Source of the DNA: Woeseiaceae bacterium
GTDB taxonomy: Bacteria > Pseudomonadota > Gammaproteobacteria > Steroidobacterales > Woeseiaceae
DNA length: 64,000 nucleotides
Direction: 5' to 3'
NCBI GenBank assembly: GCA_021773095.1
Contig: JAJFKR010000001.1
Span: forward strand, 23,041 to 87,040
In this document: one piece after another, positions 53,811 through 63,866 of the stretch
Layout of the letters: every line of letters starts with the position of its first letter
Numbering within the stretch: position 1 is the stretch's first letter
Program-made: the position numbers and the translations under genes
The notes under the pieces: generated by a model
Told to the model about the DNA's origin: nothing
What the model saw: the letters and a program-made list of their open reading frames with translations, nothing else
Database searches by the model: none

Positions 53811-56800
53811 CTAAGCAAATCGCCGGCCTGTTTTCTCACCCCAGGGTTCGAACGACTTCACGGACGCGGGTTTGGCGATGTAATAACCCTGCGCGAATTC
53901 AACGCCCAGCGCACCCAGCTTTTCGAGAACCTGTTTGGTCTCGACGCGCTCCGCGATCGTTTCAATGCCCATGGCATGACCGACATCGCTGATCGCCTTA
54001 ACCATGCTCTCGTCGACATCATCGTCTGCAACATTGCTAATAAACTGGCCATCAATCTTGAGGTAGTCGACGGGCAAGTTTTTGAGGTAGGTGAACGATG
54101 ACAATCCACTACCGAAATCGTCCAGTGAAAACATGCAGCCGAGCTTCTTCAGCTCTTTCATGAAATGCACGACGCGCGACAGATTGGAGATCGCCGCCGT
54201 TTCGGTGATCTCGAAGCAGATCGCGCCTTTCGGCAGCTTTTCCCTGCCGAGCTCGTCGATGACGAAATCAAGGAAACGATCTTCGCTCAACGATGTGCCG
54301 GAAAGGTTAACGGCCAGCGTGTAACGAGCCTCACCGTCATCATTGCGATCGGCAAGTTCGGTCAATGCCTCGTGAACCACCCAGCGATCCAGTGTCGACA
54401 TCAGGTTATAACGTTCTGCAGCCGGAATGAATTGATCGGGCCCAACAAGCTCGCCGTTTTCATCACGCATTCGTAGCAGTAGTTCGTAATGGCCACGTTG
54501 TTTACCGTTACCCTTGCCAATACCGATTATCGGCTGGAAGAACAGCTCGAAACGGTCTTCTTCGACAGCACTCGTAATTCGCGATACCCATTTCATCTCT
54601 TCATGACGTAGTGAGGCATCGCTATCCCGGTAGAGGTGAACCTGATTCCGACCCATGTCCTTGGCTGAATAACACGCCACGTCGGCCGAACTCATAACAC
54701 CCGCGACGTCCGCATTTTCGCTGTTGACGATAACAACACCGATGGAGCAACGGACCGTCGTAAACGAGTCCTGCCACTCAAACCGGTAGCCTTCTATCGC
54801 ACCACGAATTTCTTCGGCAACCTCGATCGCGCGATCTTCACTGCAGCGTTCGAGGAGAATGCCGAACTCGTCACCACCCAGACGGGCCAGCAGGTCCGTG
54901 GCACGAATGTTGGTTTGAATAAGCTCGGAAAGTTGTCCTAGCAACGCATCGCCCGCGGTGTGACCAAAGGTATCGTTAACGACTTTGAACTGATCGAGAT
55001 CGAGATATAGCAGCGCATGTATCTCTTCAGAATTACTGCGGATCTCTTCCAGCGCACCGATCAGACGATTCTCAAATTCGCGCCGATTGATCAGACCCGT
55101 CAAAGTATCGTGCGATGCCTGATAGCTGAGCTGTCGGAACAGACGCGTTTCTTTACTAACGTCATGGAAAACCATGACGGAGCCGATAATGTTGCCGATA
55201 CGATCGCGAATAGGTGCTGCGGAGTCCTGGATTGGAACCTCGTCACCGTTTTTGGTTATCAGGACGGAATTCTCGGCAAGCGTAATCACGCGACCTTCCT
55301 TAAGACAGCGAATCACCGGGTTTTCTACGGATGCGCGCGTGTGTTCGTTGACGATCATCATGATGTCAGTGACCGCCGTATTGCGTGCGCTGCGCATATC
55401 CCAGCCGGTGAGATCCTGCGCCACCGGATTAATGTAGTCGACGTTGCCGTCGCCATCCGTTGTAATTACGCCGTCACCAATAGACTGCAATGTTACCTGC
55501 GCGCGCTCCTTCTCCTCGAATATTCGAGTCTCCGCGCGTTTGCGATCGGTGATATCAGTGATGGTTCCTTCGTGCGCGATAATCTGTCCATCGTCGTCCA
55601 TGATTGCGCGCGAGTTTTCCAGCACAACAATCTGGCTGCCATCCTTGCAACGCAAACGATACTCGAAATTCTTGACGACGCTCTCGGCCTCAAGGCGAGC
55701 AAACACGCGCTCACGGTCAATAGGATTGACGTACAGCACGGTTGTTTTACCGGCCGACTTGAGGTCTTCGACGCTGTCGTATCCCAGCATGTCGACGAGC
55801 GCGGGGTTCACCGTGATGATGTCGCCGTCGCGTGACGCGATATAGACGCCATCGACGACATTCTCGAAAAGACCGCGGTAGCGCGCCTCGCTGCTGCGCA
55901 ACTGGTCCTCGTCCTGTTGGCGTTTGATGGCGATACCGGCCAGCCGCGCCATGCCGCTGAGTTTGTCGAATTCGTCGGTAGTAGGTGCACGGGACTCATC
56001 AATGTAAACATCGAGCGTGCCGATAATGCGCCCGGCAGCACCGTGAATCAGGAATGACCAGGCCGCACAGATACCGCTGTCTTTTGCAACTTTGCGCTTA
56101 CCTTGCCATCCCGACTCTTTGGCAATGCTGCTCGTGAAACAATCCTGAGTGTTATGCACAGCCGACCCGCAAGTGAGACTGTCAGGGCCTACCTTGACGA
56201 AGTCGAGGCAGAGTTTGAATTTATCCGGCAGGCTGGGTGCCTGTTCGACCGACAGTGTTTGAGTTTTTGTATCCAGTTGCATGATCGCCGCCTTGAAGTC
56301 GCCACCGAGCTTCTCGGCAAAACGGCATATGGCACGCAGTGTGCGATCGTGTGGCGTGCTGGCGGCAATCATTTCCAGCACTTTGTTTTGTGCATACGTC
56401 AGCGCTTCGTCGCGCTTGCGCTCGGAGATGTCGGTGATACTGGCTCGCAGCAGTCGCTGCTCGTCAGAGGGCAAAATGCTGAAGCGAACCTCGCAGGGAA
56501 TCTGTCGACCGTTTGAGTCCTGGTGCAGCCACTCGAAAGTAGGGCTCTCGCCGTTGAAGGCGCGATCGATGTGGCCCCGATGCACACCAAACGATGGCAA
56601 TCCATCCGGCTGCATTTTCGGGCTGATGCCTTCCGGGCCGATATTCAACAAGCGTGCACGCGACAAATTGAACAGGGAACACGCGTTATCGTTCGCATCG
56701 GTAAAGCGGTTGGTCTCCATGTCCAGGACGATAATGGCCTCGGGCGCATTCTCAACGAGCGCACGGTAACGACCTTCGTTTTCGCGCAAGGCGCTTTCTG

Positions 56801-57335
56801 ATTGTTTTCGGTCCGTGACGTCTCGCAAGCTGATTACAAAAATCGCATCGTCCCGAGTCGCGAGCTCGCTCGCGTTGATCTCGGCGACGAATTGCTCGCC
56901 GTCAGAACGCTGTGCATCGACCTCACCATCAGCGAGTTCGATGTTGGTGTCCTCGAGATTGGACAGGTACGGCTTGAGAAAATCGGTGATTGGCTGGTTT
57001 TTCGCGCCCGGCAGCAAGCTTGCGATATTTGAGCCGATGAGCTCTGTTTTCGTCCGGTTGAAATAGCGGGAACAGACTCTGTTGCAATTGCGAATAATGC
57101 CGTCGGCACCGACTGACAACAGCGCTTCGGTCACGCTGTCAAAAATGGCTTCGATGGGTGCTGCGGTTTCGGCAGCGATATCGACGTGGGTAGCCGTCCT
57201 GACCGACTGCGTGATGGTCGCTTCCATTTTGTCATAATGCTGGTCGATCAATGACAAGAGTTCGACAAAGTCAGGCTTCGTGATACCGGACGACTCGGTG
57301 GCAGCCCTTATTTTATCGCGTAAATCCTTTTGCAT
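53811..57335 (-). CDS. Multi-PAS GAF GGDEF-EAL protein (c-di-GMP turnover)
   Basis: A 1174-residue cytosolic signalling protein without clear membrane helices. In order: an N-terminal helix, PAS (about 60-175), PAS (about 185-305), GAF (about 325-480), PAS (about 485-605), PAS (about 610-735), GGDEF (about 740-905, ARLGGDEFGILL intact) and EAL (about 915-1165). The EAL domain has YELLLRM (ELL in place of EAL), AVNLSGTSL, SLDDFGSGLSSF and YLKIDGQFI, so the main Mg and base residues seem kept. It could both make and break c-di-GMP, with sensing by PAS/GAF. Confidence 0.92.
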   Translation of the reverse strand: MQKDLRDKIRAATESSGITKPDFVELLSLIDQHYDKMEATITQSVRTATHVDIAAETAAPIEAIFDSVTEALLSVGADGIIRNCNRVCSRYFNRTKTELIGSNIASLLPGAKNQPITDFLKPYLSNLEDTNIELADGEVDAQRSDGEQFVAEINASELATRDDAIFVISLRDVTDRKQSESALRENEGRYRALVENAPEAIIVLDMETNRFTDANDNACSLFNLSRARLLNIGPEGISPKMQPDGLPSFGVHRGHIDRAFNGESPTFEWLHQDSNGRQIPCEVRFSILPSDEQRLLRASITDISERKRDEALTYAQNKVLEMIAASTPHDRTLRAICRFAEKLGGDFKAAIMQLDTKTQTLSVEQAPSLPDKFKLCLDFVKVGPDSLTCGSAVHNTQDCFTSSIAKESGWQGKRKVAKDSGICAAWSFLIHGAAGRIIGTLDVYIDESRAPTTDEFDKLSGMARLAGIAIKRQQDEDQLRSSEARYRGLFENVVDGVYIASRDGDIITVNPALVDMLGYDSVEDLKSAGKTTVLYVNPIDRERVFARLEAESVVKNFEYRLRCKDGSQIVVLENSRAIMDDDGQIIAHEGTITDITDRKRAETRIFEEKERAQVTLQSIGDGVITTDGDGNVDYINPVAQDLTGWDMRSARNTAVTDIMMIVNEHTRASVENPVIRCLKEGRVITLAENSVLITKNGDEVPIQDSAAPIRDRIGNIIGSVMVFHDVSKETRLFRQLSYQASHDTLTGLINRREFENRLIGALEEIRSNSEEIHALLYLDLDQFKVVNDTFGHTAGDALLGQLSELIQTNIRATDLLARLGGDEFGILLERCSEDRAIEVAEEIRGAIEGYRFEWQDSFTTVRCSIGVVIVNSENADVAGVMSSADVACYSAKDMGRNQVHLYRDSDASLRHEEMKWVSRITSAVEEDRFELFFQPIIGIGKGNGKQRGHYELLLRMRDENGELVGPDQFIPAAERYNLMSTLDRWVVHEALTELADRNDDGEARYTLAVNLSGTSLSEDRFLDFVIDELGREKLPKGAICFEITETAAISNLSRVVHFMKELKKLGCMFSLDDFGSGLSSFTYLKNLPVDYLKIDGQFISNVADDDVDESMVKAISDVGHAMGIETIAERVETKQVLEKLGALGVEFAQGYYIAKPASVKSFEPWGEKTGRRFA

Positions 57336-57414
57336 TGGCCAGCTTGTCCATCAGCATGGCCAACGATTCTAAAATATGTGTCGAGCTCCGGTCTGTGACG
57401 CAGCTTCAATTTTG

Positions 57415-57439
57415 AGAAAAAAATCGGGAATTTTTTCCC
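57415..57439 (-). terminator. Weak hairpin terminator (minus strand)
   Basis: On the minus strand a GGGAA-AAAA-TTCCC hairpin (57439-57426) is followed by GATTTTTTT (57425-57417). It sits after the lipoprotein gene that ends at 57530, beyond the REP pair. The stem is only 5 bp, so confidence is limited. Confidence 0.45.
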
Positions 57440-57460
57440 TGTTTGTGACGCCCGTCACCC

Positions 57461-57533
57461 GTAGGAGCGCGCCCAGCGCGCGACCCCACCACAAGGGTCA
57501 CAAGCGGCGGTCGCGCGCCGGGCGCGCTCCTAC
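57461..57533. repeat. Inverted pair of REP-like units
   Basis: GTAGGAGCGCGCCCAGCGCG (57461-) and its near complement ending GGCGCGCTCCTAC (57509-57533) flank about 20 bases, forming a BIME-like structure. The second unit overlaps the TAG stop of the lipoprotein gene on the minus strand. Confidence 0.8.
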
Positions 57534-58138
57534 GGCGGGTCTCCGGTTAGTACGCGGACCGTGTCGCCGTTTTCGTCCGTTTGTACTTCGCCGTGTGGTT
57601 GCAGTTCGCGTGTACCGGTGCCCACCTGGATTGGTATTGCCGTCACCGTGGACATCGTGCCATCCGGTGACTCAAACGAAGCGCTCACGTTGAGATAAAA
57701 ACGACCTTCTCGTTGCGGGATAACGGACACCTGCTGTGAGAATTCCGTTTCATTCGCCCCAAGTTCCATCTGCACGCGGGCGGGCTGTGATTCACCGAGC
57801 ACCATCGCTGTTGCATCTTTAAATCGATAGTCGAGGGTCAGCGGCTGCGCACCCTGATTGGATTCCACCTGCAAGTCCACAATCACCGGACTACCGATAA
57901 CGGGCGTGCCGATAATGCGATAGCTAATACTGTACGGTGAGCCCGGTTTTATGTTCATTCCATAGGATTCGTCGCGACTTGATTTTGGGTTGTCGTCGGG
58001 TGCCTGAGTTACCACTTCGACTGCATCGACAGACTCGGTCGCCACCGCTTTTTCAGATTCCTCGCTGCCGCACGCCACCAGCGCGATCGATGCCACAGTA
58101 ACGACAGCCAGTTTTGTTAAAGAATTCGTTCGTTTCAT
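57530..58138 (-). CDS. Hypothetical lipoprotein
   Basis: A 202-residue protein with a lipoprotein signal (LAVVTVASIALVAC, Cys about 23). The mature part is beta-rich (SISYRIIGTPVIGSPVIVDL, ANETEFSQQVSVIPQREGRF), resembling an immunoglobulin-like or adhesin fold; no family recognised. It is 26 bases downstream of the metallopeptidase lipoprotein gene on the same strand, so the two are likely co-expressed. The stop TAG is part of a REP-like unit. Confidence 0.8.
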   Translation of the reverse strand: MKRTNSLTKLAVVTVASIALVACGSEESEKAVATESVDAVEVVTQAPDDNPKSSRDESYGMNIKPGSPYSISYRIIGTPVIGSPVIVDLQVESNQGAQPLTLDYRFKDATAMVLGESQPARVQMELGANETEFSQQVSVIPQREGRFYLNVSASFESPDGTMSTVTAIPIQVGTGTRELQPHGEVQTDENGDTVRVLTGDPP

Positions 58139-58164
58139 CTAGTTCACCCGTTCATTAACCGTGG

Positions 58165-60555
58165 TTAGGGACTCATTGTTACGTCGAAACAAACCTGTTC
58201 CGGATAATCACTCGACGCGTCATCGTCAGAGAACCGCCATTCTTGCACGTCCATCACATAAGAATCCGCTGGTAGCGACTGCGTCGTGAAACTTTCCGCA
58301 TGCACGACCGTTGTCCCGGAGCCATCACTTGCGCTGGTACCCAGCGCGACCAATTGACCGTTGCGCGAGATAAAGACGTCCGGGTCGCTGGTGTCGCGAG
58401 GCAGAGTCGGATCATCGGGATCCGGCGCATCGCTTGTCGGTGGTGGAGCCGGATTGGCTGTGACCGATACGCTGTAGGTCGATTGGCTGGATGTCGTGAA
58501 TTTCAAGAACCGGTGTTCGGATATCTTGTTGCCGCCGCGAGCGGAATCAAAATCGCTGTTGGTACAAATGTTGAGTACCGTACCGTCCGTCGGCAAGACC
58601 GTGTAGATTGGCAACATGTCACGCACGGGCTCGCCAGAAGGAGTAGAGGTCGGTATCGTTGTCTGACCGTCACCGTATATATCCAAAGCACCAAGGTCGA
58701 GGTTTTCCCGAGACAGCTGAGAATCGACAAACGCCAGGTCCGCCACCTGCACCGTGTTCCTGAGCGCCGTTGCAAAGGAAAACAAGGTAGTGAACGCCTC
58801 GGTTCCTGCCTGGGGCCCTGTCATCACACTGTAAATCGGACCGAATCCGATCGAGGAGTTGTCCGTGCCGTCTACCGCCGTGTCCCAAAGATCGTTGATC
58901 AGCGTCGCCACCGACATTTCGTTGTAATAACCCTGAGGGCCGCTGGTATCGCCCTCCGTATCCAGTTTGAAGCCTTGGCTCTCCAATGGTGCACGAGTGT
59001 CGCAATACTGGGGATTTTCCAACGCGATAGCAGCCAGTGCTGTCGCGAATCCTTCGCCGAACGCGAGTCTCGGGTCAAGAGTCTGACCAATGGAGTGTGG
59101 GCCACCGGTCGAATCAGAGCGTGAGAAATTATCTTCGAAGTAATGCCCCCACTCGTGCATGGATACATGATCGTCGAACTCTTCGGTATCTGTTCCGGCA
59201 TCGCCCAACAGGAACAACGAATCAAGGCCCCCGCTGTAAAACGACGTGCTGAGCTCACCGTTAGCTATTTCAGTTCCGGTGTTGGTCGAAGTTCCCACGA
59301 GCTTGTTGTTCACACTCCAGAAGGCGTCCAGCGGCGGGAAATTTGCTGTCGGGTCAACCGCTGTAATCATCTCAATGCCGTCCATCATTGCATCGAGAAT
59401 CGCGAACGGCGCGGCTTGCCGAGCGTTTGGATCGATTGAATAAGCACTTCCCTCCCAACCTGTAATGGCTTTAAAGTCGGCGTTAGTAATGTTTGCGCTA
59501 CCGGTATTAAGCTGGAAATCGACGGCGTAGATGGGTCGCTGGTCAAGCGGTGGTGGCGTTGGCGACGTGTCAACGTTATCACGAACTTCAACGTCCCAGA
59601 CGGCCGGTCCCGAGCTGTTCAGTTCGGCGCGAACACGCACTACGACGTCCATGTTTGCATCAATACTACTGAACGAATAACTACCGTCCATACCCGAGAC
59701 GGTTGCTCCAAGAATAGCGCCACTTACCCCATCGAGAAGCTGCACCGTAGCTCCGCGAATCGGGCGATCCTCCGGGTTGTCAAGATTCAGTCCGCGACAG
59801 TTATTTTTGGGAAGTGCGAATTCGAATAACAAAATCCCGGAAATGTTGACCTGACTCAGCCCCTCCTGCACCGTGATATCAACGCTATCCGTTGTGCTAT
59901 CAGCACCATCATCGACCGTGAGCTGAAATGTAAAGATCGTCGGCGTCGCGACATCCGGCGCGGGGAAGGTCGGCTGTTCGGCATTAACATCGGAAAGAAC
60001 AACATTCGGCCCTGCCATTTGCAGCCAGGTGAAGGAGAGTATGTCGCCGTCCGGATCCATCGAGGCGGAGCCGTCGAGATTAATTGTCGTCAATTCGACG
60101 ACCGTCTGATCGGGTCCGGCGTCTGCTGCTGGCGGGCTGTTAACACCGACGCCGATGTCGTTGACAATTACATTGACGGTGCCCGTGTCCGATAGCGAAC
60201 CGTCGCTTACAGTGAGTTGAAATGTCAGCGTATCCGGTGTGTTAACTGCGGTTACATCGGGCGCATCGAATGTCGGTTGTGAGACGGTCGTCGAGCTCAG
60301 CGTAACCGTCGTGCCGGCTGTCTGTACCCAGGAAAAGGTGAGCGTTGTTCCGGCATCCGGATCGGATGACGTGCTGCCATCCAGTGCTACAGCCGACAAC
60401 TCATCGACGGTTTGATCCGCCCCTGCTACGGCGTTTGGCGCACGGTTTGTGTTGCCACCCGTCGCAGGCGCGTCCGAGCCACCGCCACCGCAAGCAGTGA
60501 TCAATACCGAAACCGCCAAGACAACTGTGCCCTTGTACCGACTGATTGAACTCAT
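58165..60555 (-). CDS. Large lipoprotein with two PKD/REJ-like domains and an HExxH metallopeptidase region
   Basis: A 796-residue protein. The start at 60555 gives a lipoprotein signal (VVLAVSVLITACGGGG). Two related beta-sandwich domains follow (about 37-130, beginning NRAPNAVAGADQTVDELSAV, and about 135-225, SPPAADAGPDQTVVELTTIN), then a carboxypeptidase-regulatory-like domain (about 240-340). The segment VSMHEWGHYFEDNF (near residue 475) carries HExxH and suggests a zinc peptidase, though the third ligand is not clear to me. It is likely cell-surface or periplasmic. Substrate unknown. Confidence 0.75.
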   Translation of the reverse strand: MSSISRYKGTVVLAVSVLITACGGGGSDAPATGGNTNRAPNAVAGADQTVDELSAVALDGSTSSDPDAGTTLTFSWVQTAGTTVTLSSTTVSQPTFDAPDVTAVNTPDTLTFQLTVSDGSLSDTGTVNVIVNDIGVGVNSPPAADAGPDQTVVELTTINLDGSASMDPDGDILSFTWLQMAGPNVVLSDVNAEQPTFPAPDVATPTIFTFQLTVDDGADSTTDSVDITVQEGLSQVNISGILLFEFALPKNNCRGLNLDNPEDRPIRGATVQLLDGVSGAILGATVSGMDGSYSFSSIDANMDVVVRVRAELNSSGPAVWDVEVRDNVDTSPTPPPLDQRPIYAVDFQLNTGSANITNADFKAITGWEGSAYSIDPNARQAAPFAILDAMMDGIEMITAVDPTANFPPLDAFWSVNNKLVGTSTNTGTEIANGELSTSFYSGGLDSLFLLGDAGTDTEEFDDHVSMHEWGHYFEDNFSRSDSTGGPHSIGQTLDPRLAFGEGFATALAAIALENPQYCDTRAPLESQGFKLDTEGDTSGPQGYYNEMSVATLINDLWDTAVDGTDNSSIGFGPIYSVMTGPQAGTEAFTTLFSFATALRNTVQVADLAFVDSQLSRENLDLGALDIYGDGQTTIPTSTPSGEPVRDMLPIYTVLPTDGTVLNICTNSDFDSARGGNKISEHRFLKFTTSSQSTYSVSVTANPAPPPTSDAPDPDDPTLPRDTSDPDVFISRNGQLVALGTSASDGSGTTVVHAESFTTQSLPADSYVMDVQEWRFSDDDASSDYPEQVCFDVTMSP

Positions 60556-60731
60556 TGCCCTAATGCGCCCTTTCTCAGATGTGTGCCAATAATACCCGCC
60601 GATACTGAATACACCACATGAGAGAGTGCGATCCAGGTCCGAATTCTGTAGACAAGTATTGTTAAACTTTGTCTCCTTAAACAGCGCACGGTTCACAATT
60701 CTTGCGCTTTGCTGCAAGGAATACTAGAAAC

Positions 60732-61745
60732 TTGATTAAAAACAATAAGATACTCGTCACTGGCGGCGCCGGATATATCGGCAGCCACGTCGCCAGGCAG
60801 CTCGGTTTGGCGGGCGAGAGCGTTGTAACGCTGGATAATTTGTCCACAGGCTTTGCAGCAGCCGTGACAACGGGTGACTTCGTATCCGGCGATACCGGCG
60901 ATGCCGTGCTGCTCGAAAAAATATTCAGCGAACACGACATTGATACTGTCATGCACTTTGCCGCGCATACTATTGTGCCGGAATCGGTCTCCGACCCGCT
61001 CAAGTACTACCGCAATAACACGGCATCCAGCCGCACCCTGCTCGAGGCGGCTCACAAACACGGCGTCAGCAATATCGTCTTTTCGTCCACGGCGGCGGTC
61101 TACGGTATCCCCGAAGGCGGCAAAGCGTCGGAAGAATCAGCAACACAACCCATCAACCCTTACGGCACATCGAAACTCATGACCGAGTGGATGCTGCGTG
61201 ACCTGTCAGCGGCCGGCGGACCCAACTACGTCGCGTTACGCTACTTCAATGTCGCCGGCTGCGAACCCACAGGCGCTATCGGTCAGTCCACACCGAAAGC
61301 AACGCTGCTCGTTAAAGTGGCCTGCGAAGCGGCCACCGGAAGCCGACCCGGCGTGTCGATATTCGGGACCGACTTCCCGACCCCGGATGGCACCGGCCTG
61401 CGTGACTACATTCATGTCGAAGATCTGGCAACGGCACATCTTGATGCGTTGACCTATCTGCGCAATGGCGGTAACTCAACCGTGCTCAATTGCGGTTACG
61501 GACACGGCTACAGTGTGCGCGAAGTCCTGGCAGCGGTTGAAAAGGCGAACGGTGAAAAACTTGTTATCACCGAAGAAGCACGCCGTGCCGGCGACCCGCC
61601 CGAACTGATAGCGGTCGCGAATCGCGTTCGCAAAGTGCTGGGCTGGACGCCAAAGTTTGACGACCTCGATACCATTGTGCGCACCAGCCTTGCATGGGAG
61701 CGCAAAATTGCCTCCCGTGACCCCAGCGCCTATTGGGCGGACTGA
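60732..61745 (+). CDS. galE: UDP-glucose 4-epimerase
   Basis: A 337-residue short-chain (extended) epimerase. NAD motif KILVTGGAGYIGSHVARQLG is at the N-terminus, with catalytic SSTAAVYG and YGTSK, then RYFNVAGCEPTGAIGQ and the C-terminal YIHVEDLATAHLDALTYLRN. It interconverts UDP-glucose and UDP-galactose for polysaccharides. No ATG start is present; TTG 60732, about 11 bases after AAGGA, is best; a longer frame from TTG 60702 is possible. It diverges from the lipoprotein gene at 60555. Confidence 0.92.
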   Translation: MIKNNKILVTGGAGYIGSHVARQLGLAGESVVTLDNLSTGFAAAVTTGDFVSGDTGDAVLLEKIFSEHDIDTVMHFAAHTIVPESVSDPLKYYRNNTASSRTLLEAAHKHGVSNIVFSSTAAVYGIPEGGKASEESATQPINPYGTSKLMTEWMLRDLSAAGGPNYVALRYFNVAGCEPTGAIGQSTPKATLLVKVACEAATGSRPGVSIFGTDFPTPDGTGLRDYIHVEDLATAHLDALTYLRNGGNSTVLNCGYGHGYSVREVLAAVEKANGEKLVITEEARRAGDPPELIAVANRVRKVLGWTPKFDDLDTIVRTSLAWERKIASRDPSAYWAD

Positions 61746-61781
61746 GGATCAATAGCCGTTACCCGGTGTTAGACTTTCGCT

Positions 61782-63248
61782 ATGAGATTTCCTCGCCCAC
61801 GCTCGCTTAACGGACTGATCCTGGTCGGCTTCGGGCTGGTTGCCCTGCCGCTGCTGCTTGCCGTCGTGTGGGCACTCGTAAATCTCGACCGGGTTGCCGA
61901 GCAAAGCGAGCAACTGGTATCCACCGGGGTCGCAACGGCCGAGAACAGCCGCCGCATCAACGAACAATTGAGTTCGCTTGAGCGCGTCGCTCGGCAGTAC
62001 CAGATCCTGAAGAACCCCGACAGCCTGCAACTCATGACTCTGGACTTGCAGACCTTTGAAACATTGCTGCAGAACATGGCACCGCTGCTTGAAGAGGTCG
62101 ACGCTACTGAACTTGTCAATTCATTGGGCGCCGAAGCGCACAGCATTATTGCTGTCTTGTCGAATACAAAGGCCGACGACGCAGCACTGGTTACGGCTAT
62201 CGCTCGATTCGCGCCGTTGCGCCAGCGCGTCACAGAATTGACCGACGTTTTGACCACCCACGTTGATACGAAATTGTCGACGCTGCAGGAGACCGCACGT
62301 AATGCCCAACGGGTGTCCGCCTGGCAGGTCGCCGCGCTGGTGCCAGGCACATTGATATTGATCTTGATTTTCACTCTGCTGGTCGCTCGTCCGATTCGCC
62401 AGATCGATCACGCCATTGGTCAACTGGGCGAGAGCGGCTTTTCGCGACCCATCAGGATCAAAGGCCCGACCGACCTGGAACGCCTGGGACGGCAGCTCGA
62501 CTGGCTGCGGGTGCGCCTGCTGGAACTGGCTCAGGAAAAGAACAAATTCCTGCGCCACATGTCTCACGAGCTGAAAACACCACTGGCCAATATTCGCGAA
62601 GGCACCGAATTATTGCTGGACGGATCGGTCGGTGAACTTCAGAGTCCGCAGCGCGAAGTCGCCGATATCCTGCGCATGAACGGGCTGAAACTGCAGCAGC
62701 TTATCGAAAACCTCCTGAGTTTCAGCGCCTGGCAGACCAAGAGCGAGGTTTTGACCCTAAGCGATTTCGAACTGCGAAAACAGGTCATTTCGATCGCCCG
62801 CGCCCAGCGACTGGCCCTGAAAGCGGCCAATATCCAGTTAAAACTGGAAGTCGATGACATTATTGTGAACGCGGATCAGGACAAAATCCGTACTGTGCTT
62901 GATAATCTCCTGTCGAATGCGGTCAAGTTCACGCCACGCGGCGGTTTGATCACGATTCGGGCACATCGACTGCCGGATAGCCTGGTCGTGGAGTTTGGTG
63001 ACACCGGGCCCGGGGTTCCGGGCGAAGAACGCTCACGAATATTCGAGGCTTTCTTTCAGGGACGTCGCGAGCAAAGTGGACAGGTGGGCGGAACGGGTAT
63101 TGGACTGTCGGTGGTTCTGGAGTGTGTCCAGGCGCACGACGGTTCGGTGGATTTGGTGGACTCGGAAGAATTTCCGGGCGCGCATTTCAGGATACAGATT
63201 CCGCAGAAGCGGAATGTCGAGCAACAAAAACTGGCAGCCAATGGTTAA
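61782..63248 (+). CDS. Sensor histidine kinase, QseE/GlrK-like
   Basis: A 488-residue inner-membrane kinase. Helix 1 (about 8-30: GLILVGFGLVALPLLLAVVW), a periplasmic helical domain (about 35-185), helix 2 (about 187-207), HAMP (about 205-260), the H-box HMSHELKTPLANIREG, N-box DNLLSNAVKFTPRGG and G-boxes GDTGPGVPGEERSRIF and GGTGIGLSVV. The following lipoprotein gene overlaps its stop, as with qseE-qseG. The matching NtrC-type regulator QseF would be expected further right, but the window ends in mobile DNA. Confidence 0.88.
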   Translation: MRFPRPRSLNGLILVGFGLVALPLLLAVVWALVNLDRVAEQSEQLVSTGVATAENSRRINEQLSSLERVARQYQILKNPDSLQLMTLDLQTFETLLQNMAPLLEEVDATELVNSLGAEAHSIIAVLSNTKADDAALVTAIARFAPLRQRVTELTDVLTTHVDTKLSTLQETARNAQRVSAWQVAALVPGTLILILIFTLLVARPIRQIDHAIGQLGESGFSRPIRIKGPTDLERLGRQLDWLRVRLLELAQEKNKFLRHMSHELKTPLANIREGTELLLDGSVGELQSPQREVADILRMNGLKLQQLIENLLSFSAWQTKSEVLTLSDFELRKQVISIARAQRLALKAANIQLKLEVDDIIVNADQDKIRTVLDNLLSNAVKFTPRGGLITIRAHRLPDSLVVEFGDTGPGVPGEERSRIFEAFFQGRREQSGQVGGTGIGLSVVLECVQAHDGSVDLVDSEEFPGAHFRIQIPQKRNVEQQKLAANG

Positions 63249-63861
63249 CGGCCAACTGACAACGAGACTACGCACTTTTGCGATGACTGCCCTGATTGCG
63301 GCGGCGCTGTCGGCTTGCGGCCAGACGTCTGACTGGATCAAGGGACGCATCTCGTCGGTCTCCGGTGATCCTGAGTTACTGGGTGCTCCGGAAATCGAAG
63401 TGTACGTCGCGGAGCTCAGTCGAATTGCCAGCGGCGATCCGGCCGCACAGGCCGAAATTTTCGCAGATGCGACGGCCGCAGCGAAACTGACGCCCTCACC
63501 GTCGACCAACCTGCGGCTTGGACTCGTGCTGTCGATCCCGGGCCACCCGGAATCGAATCCGGAACAGGCACAAAGCGTGCTTCGCGAAGTGCTGACGCAA
63601 ACGCTGCTTCTGACCCCCGCCGAAATTTCCCTGGCAGTGATTCACCTGAATAACGTGGAGCGGCAAATTGTCGCCGACGTCGAGGCACGCCGTCTTCGCA
63701 CCTCATCATCCCGCGCAGCCCAAACGCGAGAGCAGGCCACGAGCCAACGCCTGGCCACCGTAGAAGCCGAGAATCGCCAACTGCGCGAAGCCCTGGACGA
63801 CGCCGAACAAAAGCTCGAAGCCATCACCTCAATAGAACGCTCCATCCGCGAACAGGACTAA
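63241..63861 (+). CDS. QseG-like lipoprotein
   Basis: A 206-residue lipoprotein (signal with IAAALSACGQTSDW). The mature part is helical, with a coiled-coil end (RLATVEAENRQLREALDDAE). It starts 8 bases before the end of the kinase gene, matching the QseE-QseG arrangement, where QseG links the sensor to the outer membrane. The name is by position and type, not by clear sequence identity. Confidence 0.7.
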   Translation: MVNGQLTTRLRTFAMTALIAAALSACGQTSDWIKGRISSVSGDPELLGAPEIEVYVAELSRIASGDPAAQAEIFADATAAAKLTPSPSTNLRLGLVLSIPGHPESNPEQAQSVLREVLTQTLLLTPAEISLAVIHLNNVERQIVADVEARRLRTSSSRAAQTREQATSQRLATVEAENRQLREALDDAEQKLEAITSIERSIREQD

Positions 63862-63866
63862 CCGTA

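Noticed and set aside
60556..60717. Longer start for the metallopeptidase lipoprotein
   Set aside because: The lipoprotein signal begins only at 60555; the added 54 residues have no signal character.
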